Shown here: piece after piece, positions 1-9,214 of the stretch
How the letters are laid out: every line of letters starts with the position of its first letter
Numbering within the stretch: position 1 is the stretch's first letter
Assembly (NCBI RefSeq): GCF_029784155.1
Contig: NC_073692.1
Location: 233,138,503-233,202,502 of the forward strand
Origin: Uranotaenia lowii
Taxonomy: Eukaryota > Arthropoda > Insecta > Diptera > Culicidae
Direction of reading: 5' to 3'
DNA length: 64,000 nucleotides
Notes under the pieces: generated by a model
Database searches by the model: none
Seen by the model: the letters and a program-made list of their open reading frames with translations, nothing else
What the model was told of the DNA's origin: nothing
Translations under genes and position numbers: made by a program

Positions 1-450
1 TGCAAAGCAGTTTTTTGAGATTTTTTATTTCCATCCTACGTTTACACAGCTTGCAAATAAGCAGAAATTAACGCAAAAATTCAAAAAAAAATTTTTTGAA
101 ATTTTTTTTTATAACATCGAATAACTTCTCTGGGGTATAAGTTAGGTTTTTGCTTTGTTCACATGAATAGTACTGCAAGAATCAAGTAATATTTTTCATC
201 CAAAGTAAATTTTTTTGGAACTCTCAGTACATCTCTGGCGATTTTTGAATGAAAAATTTTGTTTTCCCATACAAATTTCCATAAAAAATTTAAACGCGTT
301 GCGCTGATTCAGGACTAAATGGATCGCTTCCAAAATTTTTATTGCTATTTCTGGCAGCAAAAATAATCAAAAAAAAATATGGGAGGTGTAAAAATATAAG
401 AATTTGAAATTTCCATACAAAGCTTGCAGCGGTCTAATGATCATTTTTCT
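1..450. repeat. Dispersed repeat family E, copy 1
   Basis: An AT-rich stretch that matches 14085-14475 in the same order: a CATCTCTGG(C/T)GATTTTT block, a GTTGC(G/T)CT(G/T)ATTCAGGACT(A/G)AATG block, and an end reading GAAATTTCCATA(C/G)AAAGCTT followed by GCGGTCTA. Homology is patchy (roughly 70 percent by eye) and there is no ORF. It is probably an old non-autonomous element or part of one. The left end lies outside the window, so element ends and class are unknown. Confidence 0.55.
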
Positions 451-756
451 TCGATATCGTATGAAAAATTTATTACAATTTCAACATTTATTTGAAGCTT
501 CCATGAACGACTATTCCAAATCCAAGCCACACTAGTGGTGCACATCTTAGAACCTGATAATAGTAATTCCTGTATGGGTGAATTCTTCCCAACGCGTACA
601 AACTGCATTCACTAGGTACTGATAGTGCATTCTCAGATCCATCAACAAGTGTTTGCCATTACTGCATACCAACACTAGAGCAAGTTGTTTGTTTAGGTCT
701 TCCCTCGATGAATCTTCCATCCTGATTCCCGGTTAACTGTCTTCCTAGAGCAGACC
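451..756. other. No recognisable feature
   Basis: AT-rich sequence with no sustained open frame, no repeat shared with the rest of the window that I could see, and no splice-site pair around a coding-like segment. Confidence 0.4.
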
Positions 757-757
757 A

Positions 758-791
<34 letters not shown>

Positions 792-1110
792 CACCGGGGT
801 TCCGACTGATTGGATTCATTCTAAGATTAGGTACCTACTTGGTGCGGGCACTTGTTTCGCCCTAAAGCATCCTCTATGGAAGGGACTCGGCCTTGTTGTC
901 GGTCAGCCAGCAGTAGCTAGTTAAGAGCATTCATCCAGAGCAGAATTGCAGCGCTCGATCGGTAATCTCCGAGCTGCTGTCCCAGTAGTGTTGAATCGTC
1001 CACCGGTCCGAAAAGGGGATTGCACATCTTCTAACTGCAAGGGCGGGCGAAATTATTCAGATTCTTCCGCGCGTGATTGATTCGGCGTAGTTTTGATGCA
1101 CTCTGCTATC
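757..1110 (-). mobile_element. LINE-type 3' end with (TAAG)n tail
   Basis: A run of about eight TTAC units (757-791) is followed by about 300 bp of higher-GC sequence without an ORF. Read on the minus strand this is a GC-richer segment ending in (GTAA)n, the arrangement of an RTE-type LINE or a related SINE that ends in a short microsatellite instead of poly(A). The same tail unit follows the RTE-like LINE copy at 42196-42215, but the body is not similar, so it would be a different element. Class is inferred from the tail only. Confidence 0.4.
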
Positions 1111-1458
1111 TGGTGTTGTTATTCTGATGGTAGTTTAGGGTAGTGAAACCTACTCGCGATCTGAGGATATTCCATTTAGCGTGCCTGTGTGACAAGTGTC
1201 TTTGGTTGAAGATTTGCACGCGCGCGCACGTTCTGTGACATTGTAGTCGTTTCTGCGAAGAAAGTTATAGCAGCGCGGGGAGATCCGAATGTAAACAAAC
1301 CGATGCGATGTGTTTGATTTGTTCGTGGCAAATAAGGAAAAAAAGAAATGCCAACAAACAACTAACATTGTTCCGCGATTCGACCGGTTAGCAGTTGGTC
1401 TAGTGCAGATAAATGCATTCCGATAATGCGTTATTCAGATTTGAAACGGAAGCAATAG
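1111..1458 (+). promoter_or_regulatory. Possible 5' flank or UTR of the exon candidate at 1459
   Basis: Moderate-GC, non-repetitive sequence with a short alternating purine-pyrimidine run (CGCGCGCGCAC near 1217). No TATA box at a convincing distance. It precedes a coding-like frame but contains in-frame stops, so if it is transcribed it is UTR or intron. Weak call. Confidence 0.2.
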
Positions 1459-1856
1459 GACAAAAATTTCACTGTGAATCTGATTTGTTGTTGTTTATGC
1501 TGTTCCTGCAAGAAAAGTCAGAAGCCGCAACTGCAAGGACGTGACATCAATAGCACGGCTGCAAAGTTAGTCAGTCACTGGGTGTTTACAAATAATCGCA
1601 AAGAATACACAAAACGTCAGCTCAGGTTTTACAACTCAATTGATCTGAGCTGTCTAGAAGGGAATCGGGATTTTTCCCCCATTTCGTCCAATACGGCGGA
1701 AGACAACGCAGACAAGAAGAAGGCAAGGAAGCAGTCCATCGAGCTGCCACTCATGCCCATCAGGATGAATCCGGGCGGGAGAAGAATCACCATCGGGGGA
1801 ATACCGTCCAAATGTATCGGGGTGCCGAAGAAGCTCAGCCATCCTTGCTTTGAGGG
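1459..1856 (+). CDS. Candidate coding exon, N-terminal cysteine-cluster protein (unrecognised)
   Basis: Open frame of about 132 codons whose composition is unlike the AT-driven chance frames nearby. It begins NLICCCLCCSCKKS, a cysteine cluster followed by lysines of the kind that is palmitoylated at membrane-associated N-termini. Then comes a basic/aromatic stretch (HWVFTNNRKEYTKRQLRFYN) and a Ser/Lys-rich part ending in a Gly/Ile/Pro-rich segment. The frame is closed upstream by a stop at 1456-1458. There is no ATG before the cysteine cluster; a GTG stands at 1474 where a start would be expected, so either the start has mutated, it lies in an upstream exon, or this is a pseudogene. A possible splice donor (GTGGGT) lies at about 1857, just before the frame closes at 1872. 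I do not recognise the family. The exon boundaries are inferred. Confidence 0.35.
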
Positions 1857-2187
1857 GTGGGTACATTATTGAAATTATGTAGGTTTAAAACTTTCTCATC
1901 GTATTAAGTGACGCAATTACCGTAAACTGGGTGATCTTTGATCACTCTTTTAATTTATTTTTGAATATTTTGGGAAGGGGTGGCTTTTGTAACACCTTAA
2001 AAGTTCAAAACACTTACTGAGGAAAGGAATATAAACCATGATCATTGATTGCAGAATATTAAAACGAGATAAATTGCTACAATTAAATGTTTATTTTCTA
2101 AACCAGATTTCATGTTTTGCGATAATTTTGATCGACATGGTTTTATGTAATCCAACGACTTCAAAAGTATTGTTTTGGTGCCATTTA
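1857..2187. other. No recognisable feature
   Basis: AT-rich, non-repetitive within the window, with no coding-like frame. If the candidate exon to the left is real this would be intron. Confidence 0.35.
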
Positions 2188-2300
2188 AAGGATGGCCAAC
2201 GAACCGGGAAAACCGGGAAAAAATCGGGAATTGAAAATGGAACCGAGAAAACCGGGAAAAACCTGGAATCTAGAATCAAAATCGGAAAAAATATTTATGA
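2188..2300 (+). repeat. CCGGGAAAA-repeat family A, terminal fragment
   Basis: Begins GGATGGCCAACGAACCGGG, a variant of the terminus CAGGGTGGCCAGCGAACCGGG of the complete element at 47721-49751, followed by four degenerate (A)ACCGGGAAAA units and a GGAATTGAAAATGG linker as in that element. The match fades after about 110 bp. The open frames here (ENGTEKTGKN type peptides) are produced by the tandem repeat and are not genes. Confidence 0.6.
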
Positions 2301-2718
2301 ATAGTTTTCCCATGTTAAACCTATGAAAACCTAATGTTCCTTCATTCCATCATGACGAAACTTTTCTCAGAAACTAAGAAACGGCATTTTCCTGGGAAAA
2401 GTCGACAATTTTTTAAAAGATTGGGATTTTGACTCAGCGCATACATTCGTGGGACAACGAAATGTCATGGCGTTGAAAAATTATCTCGACCATAAACTAT
2501 TTCTTAGCTCACGTGTATTGTGCACTGCAACAAATGTTTTAAAATAAATAAACTTTTTATAACTTTGAAGTATAAATTGAATACGTTACTTTTATAGCGT
2601 TAATTAATCAAAGAATTTAACGTTTTTAACCGTTGTGCACTTTTTTTTAACGAATTTCTGATGAAAAATGAACCCCAAAGTCTGAATAAAGAAATAAAAT
2701 AAAGAAATAATGCTGCTA
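2301..2718. other. No recognisable feature
   Basis: AT-rich DNA. Nothing beyond short A/T runs and AAATAAA-like words. Confidence 0.35.
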
Positions 2719-3057
2719 GCGCTGATGTGGTCTAGTGGATAGGCTGGCGCAAGTCTGGTAACCCAGGTGTACTGGGTTCGATTCCCGGTATCGGCAAGAA
2801 AAACTTTTGGGTTCGAATCCCGTAAGTTGCCGACAGGTAAGATGTGTTTCATTGTACAAATAATTATATATTTCAGAGGGAATGCATCTGGGGTAAAACT
2901 GAAGAGACTATTGCAAGCGGAGTGGATTGCCAACCATTGTAGGTCTCTGAAGGTTGGATGCCTTCTCTCGACGAACCATCGGCCGTGGAAGCCTGAGAAG
3001 CAATTCGAAGGCCAAGCCACACAGACATAGGCTGGACCTTGCTACCGATGGGGGACC
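2719..3057 (+). mobile_element. SINE family 1, copy 1 (tRNA-derived head)
   Basis: Starts GCGCTGATGTGGTCTAGTGG, a tRNA-like 5' end containing an A box (TGGTCTAGTGG, 2728-2738). A B box (GGTTCGATTCC) follows near 2776 and a second B-box-like word (GGTTCGAATCC) near 2810. After about 165 bp that match the copy at 32876-33325, the sequence switches to a 190-bp tail beginning near GGAATGCATCTGGGG (2880). That tail is shared with 19378-19556 and ends GATGGGGGACCCATA before the CATA repeat. Pol III internal promoter plus simple-repeat tail is the usual SINE layout. The Met/Cys-repeat peptides read from the tail are not genes. Confidence 0.7.
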
Positions 3058-3116
3058 CATACATACATACATACATACATACATACATACATACATACAT
3101 ACATACATACATACAT
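3058..3116 (+). repeat. (CATA)n microsatellite tail, about 14 units
   Basis: Near-perfect tetranucleotide run at the 3' end of the SINE copy. The same unit ends the homologous tail at 19557-19574, so it belongs to the element and is its likely priming tail. Confidence 0.9.
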
Positions 3117-3307
3117 CTCGATTTATTTTAGGTAATTTCATTAAAATGAAATCAAACGAAATGTCAGAAAAAAAAACAATTTGAATACTGCTGATGAAAT
3201 TTGATAAAAAAAAAATAGTTGTTTATGCAGCAATTTGCAAAAAAAGATGTTTTTTAAGTGCAAGTTATAAAAATTTACTTGGAAATCCATTGATTGACCT
3301 ACAAAAA

Positions 3308-3383
3308 CTCTCGGGCTCGAACTCACGGTCATCGGCTCAGGAAGCAACTGACTTGCCAACTGAGCTATATCACAAGCCCTTGT
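3308..3383 (-). mobile_element. SINE family 2 tRNA-like head
   Basis: On the minus strand: GGGCTTGTGATATAGCTCAG, then TTGGCAAGTC, a variable middle, and GAGTTCGAGCCCGAGAG. TAGCTCAGTTGG is a good A box and GAGTTCGAGCC a B box, spaced as in a tRNA. It cannot be a working tRNA gene: no acceptor stem pairs cleanly. A second copy lies at 57565-57640. No shared downstream body is obvious, so only the head is called. Confidence 0.6.
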
Positions 3384-3995
3384 AGTACAGTATCAAAAAG
3401 CCTACTTGATTTTTATGAGATAGCACATAGATTTTTTCAAATTTGTTGGAATAATTTCAGATGAAGTATCAATGAAAACGGAATTAACAACTCCTTATAA
3501 AATTTGAACGAATTTTAGGTAAATTCATACACTCACACACATTTGAAACTTGTTAGCTTTTTTCACAAATAAATATACAATTTAGATAAAAAACGTGTTT
3601 TAAGTTTGACAGTTATTTATTTATTTTCATGCAATCTAGGAATTCAAAATGTTGTGGATTAGTTTTGAAAATAATAAAGTTTTGAAAAACTTTGGCTCAC
3701 TATATTCCGGAGAATTCACATTGCTAAACAAAAGTAAAGTTTTTTTTTCACTTTTTTGGACGGATCTTTTGAGAAGAAATTTCACATATCGAAGAAAAAA
3801 TATCATGAGATTAAAATTCCTTTATGATGTCGAAATACATTTTCAAACTATAAATATCTTTTCAATTAGATTTGCATTTTTTTATACAGCTGACAATCTT
3901 TAAAAGGATGGCTTTCAAGTTTGTATTTTTTATCTCAATGCAACTTTAATCAACAAAAATCTAGAAAAATTGAAAAACAAATTTTTCATCAAAAC
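3384..3995. other. AT-rich region, nothing supported
   Basis: Contains an 84-codon open frame (3649-3903, +) rich in Phe/Asn/Lys, as expected by chance in AT-rich DNA. No other signal. Confidence 0.35.
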
Positions 3996-4645
3996 ATCCT
4001 ACCTTACCTACCTAAGGGTCCGGCGCCGATTGACCGGCGCATAGGGCTGAGATAAAAGATCTCCACTGCTGGCGATCCGGAGCCAGCGTCTTCACCTGCT
4101 GCCAGCCAAGATTCTCGTCAACTGTGCGGATTTCAGCGGCTAGACTACGCCGCCACGAGCTTTTGGGCCTGCCTCTTCTTCGATGCCCATCTGGATTCCA
4201 GTCAAGCGCCTCTCTGCAAATCTCGTTTTCATCTCTTCGCAGCGTGTGCCCAATCCATCTCCACTTACGTTCCCGAATCTCGATTTCTAGCGCCTTTTGA
4301 TGACACCGGCGATGAAGTTCAACGTTTGAGATCTAGTTGCCAGGCCACCAAGCGCGGATGATTTTCCGCAGGCGGTGATTCACAAAAACTTGCAGTTTTC
4401 GCGTCGTCACCGCATAAGTGCACCAAGTTTCACACCCGTACAGCAATACGGATTTGACGTTTGAGTTGAAGATTCGGATCTTAGTTCGTAGAGAGATCTG
4501 GCGTGAGCGCCAGATGTTTCGGAGACTCGCAAACGCAAATCGGGCTTTTCTGATCCGAGTTTCGATGTCCTTCTTGGTACCACCATCAGGCGTAATCTGG
4601 CTACCAAGATACTGGAAGCACAACATCGACAGATTTTAAATTGTA
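3996..4645 (-). mobile_element. RTE-like non-LTR retrotransposon, 5'-truncated 3' end, copy 1
   Basis: The minus strand encodes the end of a LINE ORF2: YLGSQITPDGGTKKDIETRI, then KARFAFASLRNIW, LLYGCETW and the RKLQVFVNHRLRKIIRAWWPGN segment, continuing out of the annotated frame into an RWIGHTLR / GRPR.SWRR region. This is the C-terminal part that follows the reverse transcriptase domain in RTE-type elements. A TGG to TAG change just after WWPGN breaks the frame (near 4334), so the copy is dead. The body matches 41774-42200 at roughly 90 percent or better. It ends on the minus strand in CCTTAGGTAGGTAAGG, a worn form of the (TAAG)n tail. 5' truncation near 4645 is typical of target-primed reverse transcription. 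Confidence 0.82.
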
Positions 4646-4659
4646 TTTTGGGCTCCCAA

Positions 4660-4870
4660 AAAACCATTCAAGATTATTTTTATAAAACTTGCTAGAAAAT
4701 TTCCTTTTGGAGGCATAAATTTAAAAAAATCCAACACAGATTGTTATTTTTTGTTTGATTTGACAATAAACTGAATAAAACAATCGGGCCGGGCCGAACT
4801 GTTCCAAAATGTTGTATTTAATATCCGGGAAAACCCGAATAAAACCGGGCAATTTGGAAAACTTAACTTA
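4660..4870 (+). repeat. CCGGGC-repeat family B fragment
   Basis: Ends with a block (TTGTATTTAATATCCGGGA then ACCGGGCAATTTGG) that corresponds to the right ends of the copies at 13195-13612 and 35669-36080. Degenerate; boundaries approximate. Confidence 0.4.
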
Positions 4871-4879
4871 GATCTATTC

Positions 4880-6117
4880 AGATATTTTTTGATAATAAAA
4901 AATAATAAAAATAATAATAGATATTTTTGATTATTAAAAAATTCAAAAAAAATCTCACAAAGTTAGAGATTTGTGGATGTAAAACAGACACAATTGTTGA
5001 ACAAAGTTGACCTTTTTCCGCAAAATTTTTGCGGAAAAATAAAAATCATCAAAGGAATGAAATGAAGACTTTGAAATGTATCGCAAATGTGTGTGATTAT
5101 CTACAAAATTCGATGAAAGCTTGTCAATCTGCCTGGTACAAGATTAAAAAGTGATAAAGATAGCTGACTGGGACTGTAAATAGTGATAAGAAATTTAAAT
5201 TATTAGTTTTTGTCATTATTGATTCGGTATGTTGTTATTTTTTGTTTTACTGATTCAGAACAATCAAAGGACTGAACATTTTTGCTCGTTTATATGTCTT
5301 TTGTGAAAATTGTATCGAAAACAAGCTTCTGTCGAAATCTAAATTCTTTACTCTGATAAAAAAATAACATCTTACATTGAAACTATTAAAGTTCAGCCCT
5401 GTCTTATACACGATTTTTTATATTTTCACGAAACTTTAGTTCAAATGACTAGGGCACTACTAAAGTAATCCATTCTTTTGTATTGAAAAAAGAATACATT
5501 TTTTTCTAAAACATGTCTTTGGATTTGTGCAAAAAATATAACTGCATTCAGAAAATAACTAAATATTTTCCTGCAATCTAATGATTTTAAGTTTTGCTAG
5601 ACAAATCCTCATTCAAGTTGACATGCTGATTTGATATTAGTTCAGATGTATTTTTTAACATGTTTCTATACAAACTATACATTTTTTTACCAGAACTCTA
5701 TAAAAATTCTAGAAAATTCACAGTGGCTGAAAAGTGCTACATTAGTTTCGAGATCAATTGACTTCGATTTTTTTGTTTGAAAAACTATTGAAATTGTGGT
5801 TCAAAACAACGGATGGATGCCAATTTCGTTAGATTAGTTTTAAAAAAATCATGAAAACCTATCAATTTGATACGAGAAGACTACGCGTTAAAAAAAGGCC
5901 AATGTATTTGTCATGATTTCAAACCGGTTAACAAGTTTTGGGATACAATTGTTAGAAATTTGAGGCCCTTTTCAATAATTTTTTTTATTCATCTTGATTT
6001 TATGTTAAATTAACGAGTATATGAAATGGGAAAAACTTTATTTGTAACCGGGAATAAACCGGGGAAAAACCGGAAAAAAATTTGGAATTTTAAAACGAAA
6101 AATCGCTAGCAACCCTG
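4880..6117 (+). mobile_element. CCGGGAAAA family A element, left end not seen
   Basis: The right terminus TCGCTAGCAACCCTG (6103-6117) follows CCGGGAAAAACCGG-type repeats. The interior is homologous to 15790-16998; a shared landmark is CAGCCCTGTCTTATACACGA at about 5394 and 15836. I could not find a matching left terminus, so this copy is 5'-deleted or rearranged. No transposase-like frame: a non-autonomous element. Confidence 0.6.
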
Positions 6118-6640
6118 TATATATTTTGTAATAATCGGTTGAGAAACAAGAGAGATATAGCATTTTTAAGCGAGGAGTTTCAAATTGACACTCAAGGCCT
6201 GATTTGGAGTTTTTTTTCTGAGCTTTCAGGGTGCGTTCACGAAAAAGTAATGATGCAAAATAAAAAAAATCGAATATCGATAACTTTTAGGAAAAGGTAG
6301 ATTTCAAACATTTAGTCCAAGTCTAGCTTAGCGAGTACATTATATTTACTGTACACTAGCCTGTTAATGAAAAGTTTCTTCAAGTTTGTGTGAAATTTCA
6401 TTCACTTTATGATATTTTTTCTTAATTTGTGGCTTACAATGTAACTTGTATAAAAATATTTAAAAAAAATCATAGGCTAGATTTCAAATGTTCATCTTTT
6501 CCTGTCATTTTGTTCTACCTAGGTTTATTCCTCAACAACAGTTTTGCATTAGTTATATTAAGAAATAATTTGAAAATTAATAGCAAACAACTTGTTCTTA
6601 AGCACAAATTATTCAATATCGAAATTCGCGGATGAACATT
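6118..6640. other. AT-rich region, nothing supported
   Basis: A 68-codon frame at 6429-6635 has chance AT-rich composition. No repeats or regulatory signals I can support. Confidence 0.35.
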
Positions 6641-7211
6641 TCAACCAGCCTAATGCCTTGATAACGGATGCACTTTCTTCATCTACCATCTTCAGTTTGG
6701 TCCACTAATAAAAGATCAGGCTTAGAGATCACGGCTCATAATCTTCGGCTGGCTCTTTCACCAATACACCAATCGTCAGCCAAGTCTTCTTTAAGTGGCT
6801 ATAATTTAGTTTGTTGGTAGTAAGTGATAAGCATCACATCCACTAAAAATAGCCTCGACTGTCGCCTGCCGGCATTCATGCATATGCTACTGATTCAATA
6901 AACAAACCGTGCTAATTCGAAAATAACACTGCTTTCTTCTGACCGGGATCATCTTCTACCTCGTGATTAACGGAAATGATTCGGACCGCCCAATCAGTGG
7001 TGAACATTCCATGAATGACGCTATCAATTTCATGCTTCAAAATTGCAACTATTTCAAAGCGTGCTACAAAAATGTCAACTCGGTTTATGGACTATCTCTC
7101 TGCAGAATTATTCTACGCCGAATTTCTTTTAGCAACCGGGTATCGTAAATTTCATTCTTAATAATAATCGTCTAGAGTGATTTGTTGTTTACGGAATGGT
7201 TGGTCTTTCAG

Positions 7212-7345
7212 CAAAAATTCTCATGGATAACTCGGTGACGTCTCTACAAAATAACTTAGCAATGAAACGATCTGAGCAAAGCGAGCTTACTATAACTAGA
7301 ACGTCCCAAGAGAGTTCTTTGTTGCCAAAGAAAATAGTGGCTTCT
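7212..7345 (+). CDS. Candidate small coding exon with start codon (unrecognised)
   Basis: A plausible exon: acceptor TGGTCTTTCAG at 7201-7211, ATG at 7223 (MDNSVTSLQNNLAMKRSEQS...), open to a donor GTAAGG at 7346. The coding part is 123 nt, exactly 41 codons, leaving a phase-0 junction. The peptide is polar (Ser/Gln/Glu/Lys/Arg) and not Phe/Ile/Asn-biased like local chance frames. If the donor is not used the frame ends at 7382. The surrounding 6640-7600 is non-repetitive and higher in GC than its neighbours. No family recognised; could equally be conserved non-coding DNA. Confidence 0.28.
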
Positions 7346-8720
7346 GTAAGGGGACAATACGATTCACGTAACTATCATGTATAGCTTATGACGGTATCAG
7401 TTACGATTCAGAGCTTTACTAAACTGATACGAAGAAAAAAAAGAAACAAAAAATGTGTCGTCTGTTTGCTATGTGACTTAGTGGATGATTCCCGGTTACA
7501 ATTCTCGCCACTCCCTGTTAAACTAAGCAACTGTAATGATTGTCTAGGGATGCATGCATGTGGGATGAATCAATTAAGTTAGATTGCTTAGAAAGTTCAT
7601 CCAAGGAAAAATGAGGTAGTTATGACTTTTATTAATAACATCTACTCATCCTATTTTTTTATCTTTTCTTAAAGTTCAAATGTTTTTTTAAATTTTCACC
7701 ATACAATTTTGTTAATTTTTCTAACTTTTTCGAATTGTAATCTAAATGTTTTCGGCTGTCACTCTATTTCAATAATTTTCATTTAATGTAAACAATTGAT
7801 TGTTACGCCCATCTAGTTAAATGAATGCTAGTTTTTTCATCTAGTGTAAACGTCAGCCATCGTCGGGATGAATGTTTGTTTACAAACACTTGCAATGGTA
7901 GCTTACCGTTCAGCAACGAAAGACAACTGACTAGCTGGACGAGAACAGAGAGCACGGGCAAAAATTCACATTTCACATCATCGAACGTGTTATCTCTATC
8001 TCGTGTGTGTCAAATGACTTTTGTTTTATTATTCCTTGCTTTTTGTTACATACATTTGCTGGAGCGTTTGCACTCATAAAATGTGTAACTTTTTGAAAGG
8101 CACTCAAGTAACCAATTTTCGTCTTGAAATCGAGCAAAGCTATTTTGATTCGATTATTTCCATTACAAGTGAATTCACTTACAAGCGTTTTGCAGGTATA
8201 TTTAAAAAAGGCTGTTGTCCAGTGTCCATGACATGTCATTATACTTATGGATATCATCTTATTAATCTTTGATAACAGATTCGTCATTTATGAATTTATA
8301 TGATGATTCCAAAGATTTATAAGAATAAATTTACATTGTGATTTATAATTTTTCTCAAAAAACTTTACGTAGACCTTCATAGATCGAATCAATAAATCCA
8401 GAATTTAAAATCAAAACCGGTAAAACAGCCAACAAAAGAAATTATTTTTCGTCTTAATACTTAATACGAAAGTTAATCAAAAGATTTTTTTTCGGAAGCC
8501 TCATTTTGTCGATTTTGTTCTGTTATGATTTAATAAGAGATGGAGTTGCAAGTTGCAATTGAGCTTTTCTTTCAAATGTTCAGAATGTTAGAATAACTAG
8601 TCATAAGAGTCCGAATTTCGAAAACATGTTTCAAATAATTAAATTAAAAACAGAATTTTCAATACTAATGTTATAATTTATCTTGGTACATCTTCTTACT
8701 TGAAAATAATCAAATTTTCG
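7346..8720. other. Mixed unique and AT-rich DNA
   Basis: 7346-7620 and about 7800-8290 are non-repetitive and moderately GC-rich, with short open frames (for example 7825-8079) that lack splice signals or recognisable motifs. The rest is AT-rich. No gene supported. Confidence 0.3.
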
Positions 8721-9131
8721 AAGGTGATGGAAAGTATTAGAGACACGAGCCATTTAAGAAAGAAAGAACATAAGCCGTAAATATCACGAATTTTTCCGGC
8801 AAACTCGAGTCAATCGACCATGTGCTAGCTCAACTAAAATCCCGAGTCGATGGGTGGTAATAGAGAAACAAGAGAGACCAATAGTGGGAAAGATCACATG
8901 GTGTTTCGATAAAAGGCCCAGCAGCTGATCGGTAAAGCTCGACGTGTACGCTCGTGTCGGTCGATTCCATCACGTTCACCATGGTGAACGCCGCCGTTGT
9001 ACTGACGCGGAGATTGCGGGTTCAAGTCCTGCTGGTGAGCCGTTGTATCTTTTTCGAAAAATTCATGATATTTACGGCTTATGTTCTTTCTTTCTTTGAT
9101 AGCTCATGTTTCTCTAATACTACATCACCTT
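8721..9131. mobile_element. MITE with about 77-bp inverted termini and an internal Pol III B box
   Basis: Left 8721-8797 and right 9054-9131 are imperfect reverse complements of each other. Both start AAGGTGATG, pass TATTAGAGA(C/A)AC(G/A)(A/T)GAGC and contain GAAAGAAAGAACATAAGCCG. The 411-bp element has no ORF. The interior contains GCGGGTTCAAGTCCT (9016-9030), a perfect B box, and CCATGGTGAACG. No clear A box upstream and no convincing target duplication. Could be a MITE that captured a SINE or tRNA fragment, or a TIR element with its own Pol III promoter half. Confidence 0.7.
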
Positions 9132-9214
9132 AAAAAAAACAGATTTTTGAATTATTAAATTATTAGACATTAGATTGAGAAATAATATTCACATGTGATT
9201 TGTCGACTATCAAT

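Noticed and set aside
757..791. CRISPR-like or telomeric array (TTAC)n
   Set aside because: Simple tetranucleotide run without spacers, matching retroelement tails elsewhere in the window.
2724..2800. tRNA gene
   Set aside because: A and B boxes are present but no cloverleaf acceptor stem, and the sequence recurs as the head of a longer dispersed element.
2873..3141. Met-Tyr-Val-Cys repeat ORFs
   Set aside because: Produced by the (CATA)n tail of a SINE.
9018..9030. tRNA gene around a perfect B box
   Set aside because: No A box or acceptor stem and located inside a TIR element.
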